Positions 23,795 to 32,824 of a stretch of DNA of 64,000 bases are shown piece by piece (position 1 is the stretch's first letter; each line of letters begins with the position of its first letter). The stretch is from Austwickia sp. (GTDB lineage: Bacteria > Actinomycetota > Actinomycetes > Actinomycetales > Dermatophilaceae), in the NCBI GenBank assembly GCA_016699675.1, contig CP064985.1:2232001-2296000 (forward strand). The letters run 5' to 3'. The notes under the pieces are model-generated. The model made no database searches and was not told the DNA's origin. It saw nothing but the letters and a program-made list of their open reading frames with translations. Position numbers and translations under genes: made by a program.

Positions 23795-24987
23795 TTGCTC
23801 TCCACCCATTCCTTGAGCTTGCCCAGGCCCTCGGCGATCCGCTCGGCGGAGATGCCGGAGTAGGCGATGCGGATGAACTTGCGGTCCTCGCCCGGCAGCG
23901 GCCGGCCGAAGTGGTTGCGCGTGCAGAACGAGCAGCCGGCATGGTGCAGGGCGCCCTCGGCGAACGCGGCGAGGTCGTCGATGCCGACCCGCGCCATGGT
24001 CTCGGTCACGTCCGGGAACAGATAGAACGTCGACTCCGGCTTGGCCAGCTTCACGCCGGGGATGGCGGTCAAGGCGTCGTACGCCGCGTCCCGGCGCCCC
24101 TTGAGGACCTCGAGGATCCTCTTGACCTCGCCCTGGTCCTCGGTGAGCCCGGCGACGCCGCCGTACTGCACGAAGTGCGTGGTGCACGACTCGTTGTTGG
24201 TGTTCATGGTGGACATGTACTTGGCCACCTCAGCCGGCGCGATCGCGGCGCCGAGGCGCCAGCCCGTCATCGCGAACTTCTTGGAGAACGTGTAGAGGAT
24301 GACCGTGCGGTCCTTCATGCCGTCCAGGGACGCGATGGACTTGCTGGTGCCGGAGTAACGGGTCTCGAAGTACGCCTCGTCGGAGAGCACCCACAGGTCG
24401 TGCTCCTGGGCGAACTTCGCGACCTCCTCGCGCTCGGCGTCGGTGGACTCGGCGCTGATGGGGTTCTGCAGGTCGTTGTAGATGATCGCCTTGGTCTTGG
24501 GCGTCACCTGCGCGCGGATCCGGTCGAAGTCGAGGCGGAAGCCGGTCTCGGTGGGGACGTAGCCGTAGGGCAGTCCGACGCCGCCCAGGTATTCGATCTG
24601 GCTCTCGTAGATCGGGAAGCCCGGGTTGGGGAAGAGCACCTCGTCGCCGGGATCCATGACGGCCTGGAGGAACTTGGTGATGACCGGCTTGCCGCCGGGC
24701 TGGACGATGACGTTGTCGGGGCCGTAGTCGGTGCCGCGCAAGCCGTTGATGTCGGCCGCCAGCGCCTCGCGCAGCTGCGGGATGCCGGGCCCGGGGCAGT
24801 AGCCCGTCTTGCCGTCGGCGATGGCCTTGGTCATGGCCTCGACGATGTTCGCGGGGGTGGCGAGGTCGATGTCGCCCAGGTGGAAGGGGTAGACGGTGTT
24901 GCCGCGGGCGGCCCAGCCGGCCGCCGTCGCGGAGACCGCGAAGGCGGTCTCGGTTCCGAGGTTCTGCAGCCGCTTCGCAAGCGCCAT
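23791..24987 (-). CDS. Class I/II PLP-dependent aminotransferase
   Basis: A 398-residue fold-type I aminotransferase. Visible landmarks are GKTGYCPGPGIPQLREALA, FPNPGFPIY, YNDLQNPISAE, LSDEAYFETRYSG (PLP-binding Asp/Tyr) and TFSKKFAMTGWRLG with the Schiff-base lysine. The C-terminal arginine segment is KFIRIAYSG. The family transfers amino groups from aspartate, alanine or aromatic amino acids, and specificity cannot be told here. First gene of a two-gene operon with the hydroxyacid dehydrogenase. The 251 bases upstream (to gdhA, divergent) hold no gene and presumably both promoters. Confidence 0.9.
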   Translation of the reverse strand: MALAKRLQNLGTETAFAVSATAAGWAARGNTVYPFHLGDIDLATPANIVEAMTKAIADGKTGYCPGPGIPQLREALAADINGLRGTDYGPDNVIVQPGGKPVITKFLQAVMDPGDEVLFPNPGFPIYESQIEYLGGVGLPYGYVPTETGFRLDFDRIRAQVTPKTKAIIYNDLQNPISAESTDAEREEVAKFAQEHDLWVLSDEAYFETRYSGTSKSIASLDGMKDRTVILYTFSKKFAMTGWRLGAAIAPAEVAKYMSTMNTNNESCTTHFVQYGGVAGLTEDQGEVKRILEVLKGRRDAAYDALTAIPGVKLAKPESTFYLFPDVTETMARVGIDDLAAFAEGALHHAGCSFCTRNHFGRPLPGEDRKFIRIAYSGISAERIAEGLGKLKEWVESK

Positions 24988-25238
24988 GTCGGGGCTCCTT
25001 TCGCCAAAGTCAGCTTAACTTGTCCCTCTTTAGAGCGCAGCGGTTTTGGTCGGCTCGGACCGGCCATCGCCGAACGGTCGCCGGGGCGCGTCCCGACGTC
25101 GCAGGCCAGCCGCGTCGAGGTGCTCGCGCGCCGAACGATTCGCCCCGTTGTGGCCGAAGCTACGAGCCGCGTGCGCATCGCGCAGCCGATTCCAGGCAAT
25201 AGGTTGGACAAATACACCTGTTCACCGGAGAGGCCGAG

Positions 25239-26582
25239 ATGACCGACCTACACCCCCAGCTCCAGCCCGTCTACGAGACCGTCCTGCGACGCAATGGCGG
25301 GGAGTCCGAGTTCCATCAGGCCGTCCTCGAGGTGCTGGAGAGCCTGAACCCGGTCGTGGACAAGCGCCCCGAATACGTGCAGGCGTCGATCATCGAGCGC
25401 ATCTGCGAGCCGGAGCGCCAGATCATCTTTCGGGTGCCCTGGATCGACGACACGGGCCACGTGCAGATCAACCGCGGCTTCCGCGTCGAGTTCAACTCGG
25501 CGCTCGGGCCCTACAAGGGCGGCCTGCGCTTCCACCCCAGCGTCTACCTCGGGATCATCAAGTTCCTGGGCTTCGAGCAGATCTTCAAGAACGCCCTCAC
25601 CGGGCTGCCCATCGGCGGCGGCAAGGGCGGCTCGGACTTCGACCCCAAGGGCAAGTCGGACGGCGAGATCATGCGGTTCTGCCAGTCCTTCATGACCGAG
25701 CTCTACCGTCACCTCGGTGAATACACCGACGTGCCCGCCGGCGACATCGGCGTCGGCGGCCGCGAGATCGGCTACCTGTTCGGCCAGTACAAGCGCATCA
25801 CCAACCGCTACGAGGCCGGCGTCATCACGGGCAAGGGCCTGACCTGGGGCGGCTCGCAAGTGCGCAAGGAAGCCACCGGCTACGGGCTGGTCTACTTCGC
25901 CGACGAGATGCTGCGCGCCGACCACACCGACTGGGACGGCAAGCGCGTGGTCGTCTCCGGCTCGGGCAACGTCGCGATCTACGCCGCCGAAAAGGTCATC
26001 GAGCTGGGCGGCACCGTCGTGGCCATGTCCGATTCCGGCGGCTACATCGTCGACGACGCCGGGGTCGACCTCGAACTCATGAAGGAGGTCAAGGAGGTCC
26101 GCCGCGGCCGGATCAGCGACTACGCCGAGGAACGGGGGGTCACGTACGTCGCGGGCGGCGAGGTCTGGAGCGTTCCCTGCCAGGTGGCCCTGCCCTGCGC
26201 CACCCAGAACGAGCTGGGCGACTCGGGCGCGCGCGAGCTCATCAAGAACGACTGCCGCATCGTGGCGGAGGGCGCCAACATGCCGACCACGCCGTCGGCG
26301 ACCCGGTTGCTGCGCGAGGCCGGGGTCAAGTTCGCCCCGGGCAAGGCGGCCAATGCCGGTGGCGTGGCCACCTCCGCCCTGGAGATGCAGCAGAACGCGT
26401 CTCGCGACAGCTGGTCGTTCGAATACGCGGACAACCGGCTGAAGGAGATCATGCAGAACATCTTCGGGTCCTGCATGATGACCGCCGAGGAATACGGCAT
26501 GCCGGGCGACTACATCGCCGGGGCCAACATCGCGGGCTTCACGCAGGTCGCGGACGCCATGCTCGCGTTCGGCGTGATCTAG
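25239..26582 (+). CDS. gdhA: NADP-specific glutamate dehydrogenase
   Basis: A 447-residue hexameric-type glutamate dehydrogenase, the usual length for NADP-dependent bacterial enzymes. Substrate-site motifs are GPYKGGLRFHPSV and LPIGGGKGGSDFDPKGKSD, with the catalytic lysine in the second. PAGDIGVGGREIGYLFGQY and the nucleotide-binding VVVSGSGNVAIYAAEKV follow. It fixes ammonia onto 2-oxoglutarate to make glutamate. ATG 25239 is preceded by GGAGAGG. Monocistronic, with a SulP transporter gene 36 bases downstream that may be independent. Confidence 0.97.
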   Translation: MTDLHPQLQPVYETVLRRNGGESEFHQAVLEVLESLNPVVDKRPEYVQASIIERICEPERQIIFRVPWIDDTGHVQINRGFRVEFNSALGPYKGGLRFHPSVYLGIIKFLGFEQIFKNALTGLPIGGGKGGSDFDPKGKSDGEIMRFCQSFMTELYRHLGEYTDVPAGDIGVGGREIGYLFGQYKRITNRYEAGVITGKGLTWGGSQVRKEATGYGLVYFADEMLRADHTDWDGKRVVVSGSGNVAIYAAEKVIELGGTVVAMSDSGGYIVDDAGVDLELMKEVKEVRRGRISDYAEERGVTYVAGGEVWSVPCQVALPCATQNELGDSGARELIKNDCRIVAEGANMPTTPSATRLLREAGVKFAPGKAANAGGVATSALEMQQNASRDSWSFEYADNRLKEIMQNIFGSCMMTAEEYGMPGDYIAGANIAGFTQVADAMLAFGVI

Positions 26583-26618
26583 CGCCGGCGCGGTTCGCCC
26601 CGGCGTACCGTCGAACGT

Positions 26619-28463
26619 ATGGGCTGGCGGGAGGCGGTTCGCCGAGGTTCCCACGCGGGGAGGCCGCGGTCGCATCACCACGTCCCGGATCGGCGGCGCC
26701 CGGTCGAGCGCTACCTGCCCGGGTACGTCGTGCTGCGGCGCTACGACCGCCGCTGGCTGCGCGGCGACCTCCTCGCGGGCATCACGGTGGCCGCCTACCT
26801 GATCCCGCAGGTGATGGCGTACGCCGAGGTGGCGGGGCTGCCCGCGGTCATGGGGCTGTGGGCCTGCCTCGGCCCGCTGGTGGTCTATGCCTTCGCGGGC
26901 ACCTCGCGGCAGCTGTCGGTCGGCCCGGAGTCCACCACCGCCCTGATGACGGCCGTGGCCTTGGCGGGCGTTGCCGGGGCACTCGGGGGCGACCGCCGTG
27001 CCGACGTGGCGGCCACCCTGGCCCTCCTGGTGGGGCTCTTCTGCGTGCTCGGGGGGCTCGGGAGGCTGGGCTTCCTGGCCGGGCTGCTGTCCCGGCCGGT
27101 GCTGGTCGGCTACATGGCGGGGATCGCGGTCCTCATGATCGCGAGCCAGTTGGGCAAGATCACGGGTCGCAAGATCGCCGCCGACGGGGCGCTGGGCCAG
27201 GTCGCCGACGCCGCCAGCCACCTCGACCAGATCCACGTCCCGACGCTGGTCATGGCCATCATGTCGGTGGTGGCGCTGTTGCTCCTGCGCCGCTTCGTCC
27301 CCCTGGCGCCGGGGCCGCTGGTCGTGATGCTCGCCTGCGCGGCCGCCGTGGCCTGGACCCCGCTGCGCGAGGCGGGGCTGCGGACCGTCGGCGCCGTACC
27401 GGCCGGCCTGCCCGCGCCGCGCCTGCCCGACCTGACGGGGATCTCGGTCGGTCAGCTCGTGCCCGCGGCGCTCGGGCTGGCGATCGTCGGCTACAGCGAC
27501 AACGTCCTCACCGGGCGGGCGCTCGCCGAGCGCCGCAAGGAGCGCATCGACGCCAACACCGAGTTCACGGCCCTCGGGCTGGCCAACATCGCCGCCGGCC
27601 TGACCCACGGCTTCCCCGTCAGCAGCTCCGGCAGCCGTGCGGTGCTCGGCGACTCGATGGGCAGCCGCACCCAGCTGTACTCCCTCGTCGCCGTCGTCGG
27701 GATCGTGCTGACGATGTACGTCGGCGGGCCGGTCCTCGCGGCGTTCCCGACGGCGGCGCTCGGTGCCGTGGTGGTTTACGCGGCGCTGCGCCTCATCGAC
27801 GTGCCCGAGTTGCGCCGGCTGTGGCGCTTCCGGCTCAGCGAGCTGTGGCTCGCCGTTGCCACGGGCGCCGGGGTCGTCGTCTTCGACGTGCTCACCGGGA
27901 TCGGCATCGCGATCGTGCTGTCCGTGATCGATTTGCTGCGTCGCATCGGCGACCCGCACGACGGGGTGCTCGGCTACGTCCCGGGCCGCGCCGGGATGCA
28001 CGACATCGACGACTACCCGACGGCCCAGCAGATCCAGGGGCTGATCGTCTACCGCTACGACAGCCCGCTATTCTTCGCCAATGCCGACAACTTCCGGCGC
28101 CGGGCGCTGGAGGCGCTCGACGAGGGCGTCGGCGAGCCCGAGTGGTTCGTCCTCAACGCGGAGGCCATCAACGAGATCGATCTCACCGCGCTCGACGCGC
28201 TGGAGAGCCTGCGGGCGGCGCTCGCGGAGCGCTGGGTCACGTTCGCGATGGCCCGCGTCAAGCACGAGCTGGCCGACGACCTGGCCAAGGCGGGATTCAC
28301 GGACCGGGTGGGGGAGCAGTACGTCTTCGCCACGCTGCCGAGCGCCGTGCACGCCTACGTCGCGTATTTCACGGCGCGGCACGGCGCTCCGCCGCCGGGG
28401 CTGCCGGACCCGCTGCCCCCGATCCACCCCGAGGTTACGCAGGGGCCGGGTCCGGGCCAGTGA
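26619..28463 (+). CDS. SulP-family anion transporter with STAS domain
   Basis: A 614-residue SLC26/SulP protein. A basic N-terminus precedes the signature YLPGYVVLRRYDRRWLRGDLLAGITVAAYLIPQVMAYAEVAGLP and about 12-14 transmembrane segments. The C-terminal STAS domain begins near residue 465 (LIVYRYDSPLFFANADNF) and contains EWFVLNAEAINEIDLTALDAL. Family members carry sulfate, bicarbonate, dicarboxylates or other anions. No sulfate genes are nearby, so the substrate is open. ATG 26619 is the first in frame. Confidence 0.93.
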   Translation: MGWREAVRRGSHAGRPRSHHHVPDRRRPVERYLPGYVVLRRYDRRWLRGDLLAGITVAAYLIPQVMAYAEVAGLPAVMGLWACLGPLVVYAFAGTSRQLSVGPESTTALMTAVALAGVAGALGGDRRADVAATLALLVGLFCVLGGLGRLGFLAGLLSRPVLVGYMAGIAVLMIASQLGKITGRKIAADGALGQVADAASHLDQIHVPTLVMAIMSVVALLLLRRFVPLAPGPLVVMLACAAAVAWTPLREAGLRTVGAVPAGLPAPRLPDLTGISVGQLVPAALGLAIVGYSDNVLTGRALAERRKERIDANTEFTALGLANIAAGLTHGFPVSSSGSRAVLGDSMGSRTQLYSLVAVVGIVLTMYVGGPVLAAFPTAALGAVVVYAALRLIDVPELRRLWRFRLSELWLAVATGAGVVVFDVLTGIGIAIVLSVIDLLRRIGDPHDGVLGYVPGRAGMHDIDDYPTAQQIQGLIVYRYDSPLFFANADNFRRRALEALDEGVGEPEWFVLNAEAINEIDLTALDALESLRAALAERWVTFAMARVKHELADDLAKAGFTDRVGEQYVFATLPSAVHAYVAYFTARHGAPPPGLPDPLPPIHPEVTQGPGPGQ

Positions 28464-28532
28464 GGCCGGCGGCGCGGCTTGCCTTCCTGGCCCGGCCGGC
28501 TCGCCCGCTGCCCCGGCTCCTGCGTTCAGCCC

Positions 28533-29003
28533 CTACGAGGCGACGGCCTCGGCGAGCCGGGCCAACGAGGACTCCAGCTGCTCGGCCGACAGCACCGGGA
28601 ACGACAGGGTCTTGAGAATGCCCTTGTCGGTGACCTTGCTCCAGTCATAGGTCAGCGTCACCTCGGTGGCGTCCGCGCCCTGGGCCGCCAGCTCGTAGAC
28701 GAACTCCCAGCCGCCGGGTGCGCCGTCGTTGTAGCCCACCATGCCGGGCATCCAGGCGAGGAGCTTGTTCTCGGCGTACCCCGTGACCCGGTTGTCCATC
28801 TGGTAGTCGTTGAACCGCTCGTTGTGCATGTTCATCCGGAACACCTGGCCGTTGGCGGTGATCCGGTCGGTCTTCTCGTCGGAGACGATCATTCCGGTGC
28901 CGTCGATGAGCGCGTGGTTCTGCGGGTCGGAGAGCACCCGGAAGATGTCCTTGGCGGGGGCGTCGATGACGCGGCTGACGGTGATCTTCTGGTCATCACT
29001 CAT
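28533..29003 (-). CDS. SRPBCC (START-like) family protein
   Basis: A 156-residue polyketide-cyclase/START-like protein. SRVIDAPAKDIFRVLSDPQNHALIDGTG is the typical first strand-helix region, and the C-terminal long helix (LESSLARLAEAV) closes the ligand cavity. The ligand is unknown. Its start overlaps the 3' end of the upstream GntR gene by 8 bases, so the regulator and this protein are co-expressed. Confidence 0.85.
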   Translation of the reverse strand: MSDDQKITVSRVIDAPAKDIFRVLSDPQNHALIDGTGMIVSDEKTDRITANGQVFRMNMHNERFNDYQMDNRVTGYAENKLLAWMPGMVGYNDGAPGGWEFVYELAAQGADATEVTLTYDWSKVTDKGILKTLSFPVLSAEQLESSLARLAEAVAS

Positions 29004-29787
29004 GCGGGCCAGTCTTGCGGACCGCGGGATCCCGCGCCACGTCGCGATGGCCGGCCTTGGCGCCGTGCGCCTTGCGGTGCGGCTCGGCCAGTACGCGGTC
29101 GCGGGCGGCCAGCACGTGCCGCCGTACGGCGTCCTGCGCCTCCTCCCGGGAGCCGTCCGCGAACGCGCGCGTGATGCGGTCGTGCTCGGCCACGGTGCGG
29201 TCCGCCTCGGCGGGTTGGAGGGTGGCCAGCCGGGTCATCCGCAGCGGCGACGTCGCCAGCCGCCCGGTCATGTCCCGCAGGTAGCGGTTGTCGCAGTGCT
29301 CGCCGAGCACCCGGTGGAAGGCCATGTCCGCCTCCATGCACCGTCGGATCAGTACCGCCCGCGCGCCCGGCGCCGCGACCTGCGCCTCCGCGGACAGCGC
29401 GAGGCCACGTACCAGCTCGGCATGGGTCAGTGCGGCGAGGGTGAGCGCCGGGACGACGTGCTCGCGGTGGGCGTAGGCCCGCTTGGCGGCAGCGACCTCG
29501 ACGAGGACGCGGGCGTCGAAGTACTCCCTGACCTGGCCGGGGTCCATCGGCGAGACCACCCGATAGCCGCGCATCGCGGACCGCTCGATCAGCGAGGTGC
29601 CCTCCAGTCGGGCCAAGGCCTCCCGGACCGGCGTCTGGGAGACCCCCAGGCGCATGGCCAGCGAATCGATGCCGACGGGTCGCCCGGGCGCGATCTCCCC
29701 GCCGAGCAACATCGCGAGCACCGCGTCGTACACCTCGTCCTGCAGCGCACGGCGAATCACCGGCGTGGCAGGGGAGCGCGCGGACAT
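28996..29787 (-). CDS. GntR-family regulator (FCD/FadR type)
   Basis: A 263-residue regulator starting at ATG 29787 (MSARSPATPV); a longer frame begins at 29832. The winged helix reads VYDAVLAMLLGGEIAPGRPVGIDSLAMRLGVSQTPVREALARLEG. The FCD effector domain follows, with metal/ligand residues in FDARVLVEVAAA, DMAFHRVLGEHCDN and VAEHDRITRAFADG. Such proteins usually repress catabolic genes for organic acids. It heads a two-gene unit with the SRPBCC protein. Confidence 0.9.
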   Translation of the reverse strand: MSARSPATPVIRRALQDEVYDAVLAMLLGGEIAPGRPVGIDSLAMRLGVSQTPVREALARLEGTSLIERSAMRGYRVVSPMDPGQVREYFDARVLVEVAAAKRAYAHREHVVPALTLAALTHAELVRGLALSAEAQVAAPGARAVLIRRCMEADMAFHRVLGEHCDNRYLRDMTGRLATSPLRMTRLATLQPAEADRTVAEHDRITRAFADGSREEAQDAVRRHVLAARDRVLAEPHRKAHGAKAGHRDVARDPAVRKTGPHE

Positions 29788-29889
29788 GCCCGCCATCGTG
29801 GGGGGAAGCCTCGCCCCCGCACAAGGGGGCATCCATCCCTGGGCCTGGCAGCCGCGAGGATCGGCGAGAATCGCCGGTTACGGGCCCGC

Positions 29890-30666
29890 CTAGAGAATCG
29901 GCACCCGCGCCCGGATCGGCGCGACCGTCCCGAGGTCGGCCTCGGCGAGGAGCAGCCCCTCCTCGTGGCCCAGCCGCCCGCAGACGCGCCCCAGGGGGTC
30001 GGCCAGCACGGACCGGCCGATGCCGAGCGGGTCGGCGCCCTGCGGCGGACGCCAGGCCATCCCACAGGCGAGCAGGTAGGCCTGCGCGTCCATGGCGCGG
30101 GCCCGGGTCAGCAGGTCCCACTGCTCGGCCTTGCCCGGCCCGTCGCCCCAGGAAGCGGGCACCAGGATCAGCTCGGCGCCGGCCCGGCCCAGCTCCGTGA
30201 ACTGCCCGGCGAACCTGAGGTCGTAGCACGTCGCCAGGCCCACCCGGGCGCCGGCGACGGTGGTGGTCACCAGCTGGTCGCCCGGGGCGACGGTGTCGGA
30301 TTCCCGGCTGCCGAACGCGTCGTACAGGTGGATCTTGGCGTAGCTCACCTCGCCGTCCGGGCCGGTCAGCAGCAGCGTGTTGTGGACCCGGCCACCCGGG
30401 GCGGGGGTGAACATGCCGACGACCAGGGCGATCCCGAGCCGGCCCGCGGCGGCCCGCACGCCGCTCGCGAACGGGCCGTCGAGCGGCTGGGCCACCGACG
30501 CCAGCGCGGTGCCGAAGCACGCCATGCTCGCCTCGGGGAAGACGACGATCTGGGCCCCGGCGCCGGCGGCGCGTTCGGCGGCCGCGACGATCGTGCGCAG
30601 ATTCGTCTCGGGGTCCTCGGTGGCGGCAATCTGTGCAGCGGCGAGGCGCAGGTGGGGTGAATTCAT
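29890..30666 (-). CDS. Carbon-nitrogen hydrolase (nitrilase superfamily)
   Basis: A 258-residue nitrilase-fold amidohydrolase starting at ATG 30666 (MNSPHLRLAAAQIAAT). The catalytic triad is visible: Glu in VVFPEASMACFG, Lys in VSYAKIHLYDAFG and Cys in LATCYDLRFAGQF. The sequence resembles omega-amidase and related short aliphatic amidases rather than true nitrilases. It is divergent from a GntR regulator with only 26 bases between start codons, so that regulator probably controls it. Confidence 0.9.
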   Translation of the reverse strand: MNSPHLRLAAAQIAATEDPETNLRTIVAAAERAAGAGAQIVVFPEASMACFGTALASVAQPLDGPFASGVRAAAGRLGIALVVGMFTPAPGGRVHNTLLLTGPDGEVSYAKIHLYDAFGSRESDTVAPGDQLVTTTVAGARVGLATCYDLRFAGQFTELGRAGAELILVPASWGDGPGKAEQWDLLTRARAMDAQAYLLACGMAWRPPQGADPLGIGRSVLADPLGRVCGRLGHEEGLLLAEADLGTVAPIRARVPIL

Positions 30667-30677
30667 GGCCGATCTCC

Positions 30678-30686
30678 TGTAATACA
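30678..30686. promoter_or_regulatory. Candidate GntR operator TGTA-A-TACA
   Basis: A perfect 9-bp palindrome in the 26-base interval between the divergent nitrilase-type and GntR genes. It matches the TGTA(N)TACA style of operators used by several FCD-type GntR proteins. A similar TGTATACA lies upstream of the MHS transporter at 32744-32751. Inferred, not demonstrated. Confidence 0.5.
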
Positions 30687-30692
30687 AGGGGT

Positions 30693-31322
30693 ATGCCGAA
30701 CGTGCCCAGCGGACGCGACCGGGCGTACGAATACTTGCGCGCCGAGCTGTTGTCCGACCCCGACCTGCCCGGCACGTTCATCAACGAACAGCACGTGGCG
30801 GAGGCGGTCGGGGTCTCCCGCACGCCCGTGCGCGAGGCGCTGCTCATGCTCTCGGCGCAACACCTGGTGCAGCTCGTGCCGCACCGCGGGGCCTTCGTGC
30901 CGACCCTGACGGGGGCGCAGGCCAGTCAGGTCTTCGCGGCGCGCGAGATGATCGAGCAGTGGTGTGCCCGCGCGGCGATCGCGCGGGGCCGGGCCCCGGT
31001 GGCCAAGATGCGCGCGGCAGTGGAGATCCAGCGCGGGCTCAGCGGCGACGCCAAGGCATTCATCGAGGCCGACCGGGACTTCCACGCCCTGCTGATCGCC
31101 TCGGCGGGCAACGACGTCGTGGACGACATGTACGAGGGGCTGCGCGTCCGGCACGTCCTGATCGGGGTCACGGCGGTACGCCGACCGGGCGCGCGACTCG
31201 AGGACGTCCTGGCGGAGCACGTGGCGATCGTGGACGGCCTGGAGGCCGGCGACCCGGCGCTGGTGGACGCGGCCATCTCGGCCCACCTGGAGGCGACCCG
31301 GCGCCGGCTCGTCGGCAGCTGA
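30693..31322 (+). CDS. GntR-family regulator (FCD type)
   Basis: A 209-residue regulator starting at ATG 30693. The winged helix contains FINEQHVAEAVGVSRTPVREALLMLSAQ, and the FCD domain has FAAREMIEQWCARAAI, EADRDFHALLIASAGN and VLAEHVAIVDGLEAGD (metal-ligating Asp/His positions). It is divergent from the nitrilase-family gene and convergent with the MHS transporter gene. It is likely the local repressor of this catabolic cluster and may respond to its substrate. Confidence 0.9.
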   Translation: MPNVPSGRDRAYEYLRAELLSDPDLPGTFINEQHVAEAVGVSRTPVREALLMLSAQHLVQLVPHRGAFVPTLTGAQASQVFAAREMIEQWCARAAIARGRAPVAKMRAAVEIQRGLSGDAKAFIEADRDFHALLIASAGNDVVDDMYEGLRVRHVLIGVTAVRRPGARLEDVLAEHVAIVDGLEAGDPALVDAAISAHLEATRRRLVGS

Positions 31323-31345
31323 GGGGATCATCGGCATCCCGGCGG

Positions 31346-32704
31346 TCAGCCCCGACGTTCGGCGGCCGCCGGCGCGTGATCCTCCAGCACCAGGTCGGCG
31401 TCGTCCACGACGGCCCGGCCCATGGCGAGGCCGATCAGGGTGATCGCGCAGGCCGCGGCCACCCACACGCCGATGAGCCAGCTGTTCTTCCAGTCCTTGT
31501 CGAACAGCGCGAACATCGTCGGGGCGAGGCCGCCCGCGAAGATGCCGGCGAAGGTGTAGGCCAGCGAGCTGCCGGTGTAGCGCAGCCGGGCGTGGAACTG
31601 CTCGGCGATGTGGGCCGCCTGGGGGGCATACATGAAGCAGTGCAGCAGCAGGCCGACGATGACGCCGGCGAAGGCCAGGGCGAAGTTGCGGGTCTGCAGC
31701 ATGCCGAGGAACACGAAGATCCAGATCCCGCCGAGGATCGCCGCGACGGCGTACAGCTTCTTGCGTTCGATCCGGTCCGAGACCCACCCGGCGAACGGCA
31801 TGCAGAAGATCTGCAGGAACGCAGCGCTCATCGTGCAGGTGATCGCCTGGGCGTAGGTGAGCTTGTTGGGCCCGGACTGCAGCCAGGTGATGACGTAGAC
31901 GGCGAAGAAGGCGTAGAGCACGTCGGGACCGAAGCGCACCAGGATGGCGCCGATCAGCGCCCGCAGCTGGGTCCGGAAGACCTCGGTGACCGGGGCCTTC
32001 GGGGCCTCGCCCTGCTCGGCGAGGCGCTGGAAGACCGGGGTCTCCTCGAGCTTGTGCCGGATGTAGAGCCCGAAGCCGACGAGCACGAGGGAGAGCCCGA
32101 ACGCGAGCCGCCAGCCCCAGGACACGAACGTCTCGGTGCTCATGGTGGCCGTCATGATCAGGACGAGCCCGTTGGCCAGGAAGCTGCCCAGGGGCACGCC
32201 GGTCTGCGCGGCGGAGGCCCAGAGCCCGCGCGTCCCGGGGCGGGCGAACTCGCTGGACAGCAGCACCGCGCCGCCCCACTCGCCGCCGACGCCCACGCCC
32301 TGCAGGAAGCGCATGGTGACCAGGAGGATGGGCGCCCAGAGGCCGACGCTGCCGTACGTCGGCAGGACGCCGATCGCTGCCGTGGCGAGGCCGATGAGCA
32401 GCAGGGTCCAGACCAGGACCCGCTTGCGGCCGATCACGTCGCCGAGGCGGCCGAAGAAGACGCCACCGACGGGGCGGGCCAGGTAGCCGGCGCCGTAGAT
32501 CATGAACGCCTTGACGGTGTCCATCGCGGGGTCGTCGCCCGCGAAGAAGAGCTTGTTGAAGACGGTTCCGGTGACGGCCCCGAAGAGCGCGAAGTCGTAC
32601 CACTCCAGCGCGGTTCCGGACAGGCTGGCGGCGAAGGCCTTGTGCAGGGCCCGGCGCTCCGTGGGCGTGTGGGCCCGGTGCGCGGAGGTCTGTGTGGAGG
32701 TCAC
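31346..32704 (-). CDS. MFS transporter, metabolite:H+ symporter (MHS) type
   Basis: A 452-residue 12-helix transporter. The N-terminus SLSGTALEWYDFALFGAVTG and the loop GRLGDVIGRKRVLVWTLLLIG mark the MHS subfamily (shikimate, citrate, proline/betaine and alpha-ketoglutarate permeases). GGEWGGAVLLSSEFA is also typical. It probably imports an organic acid or amide-related compound degraded by the neighbouring hydrolases; this is inferred from clustering. A TGTATACA palindrome lies about 40 bases upstream of its ATG. Confidence 0.92.
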   Translation of the reverse strand: MTSTQTSAHRAHTPTERRALHKAFAASLSGTALEWYDFALFGAVTGTVFNKLFFAGDDPAMDTVKAFMIYGAGYLARPVGGVFFGRLGDVIGRKRVLVWTLLLIGLATAAIGVLPTYGSVGLWAPILLVTMRFLQGVGVGGEWGGAVLLSSEFARPGTRGLWASAAQTGVPLGSFLANGLVLIMTATMSTETFVSWGWRLAFGLSLVLVGFGLYIRHKLEETPVFQRLAEQGEAPKAPVTEVFRTQLRALIGAILVRFGPDVLYAFFAVYVITWLQSGPNKLTYAQAITCTMSAAFLQIFCMPFAGWVSDRIERKKLYAVAAILGGIWIFVFLGMLQTRNFALAFAGVIVGLLLHCFMYAPQAAHIAEQFHARLRYTGSSLAYTFAGIFAGGLAPTMFALFDKDWKNSWLIGVWVAAACAITLIGLAMGRAVVDDADLVLEDHAPAAAERRG

Positions 32705-32743
32705 GAAGCGCTCCCCTTTCGAAACGAGTCACGTCATACTCGT

Positions 32744-32773
32744 TGTATACAGTCGTCCAGGGCAATACCCTGG
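32744..32773. promoter_or_regulatory. Operator-like dyads between MHS transporter and DUF2848 genes
   Basis: Two dyads lie in the 120-base divergent promoter region: TGTATACA (32744-32751) and CCAGGG-N5-CCCTGG (32757-32773). The first resembles the site between the nitrilase and GntR genes, which suggests a shared GntR regulator. The second could bind the same or another regulator. Confidence 0.45.
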
Positions 32774-32824
32774 CGGGAATTGTTACCGGGCGAGGCGTCG
32801 ATAACGGCGCATCCAGGAGGGGTC

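Noticed and set aside
25248..28001. 917-residue open frame on the minus strand over gdhA and the SulP gene
   Set aside because: It is the opposite-strand shadow of two well-supported genes in high-GC DNA; its translation is low-complexity (His, Arg, Gly, Asp) with no family motifs.
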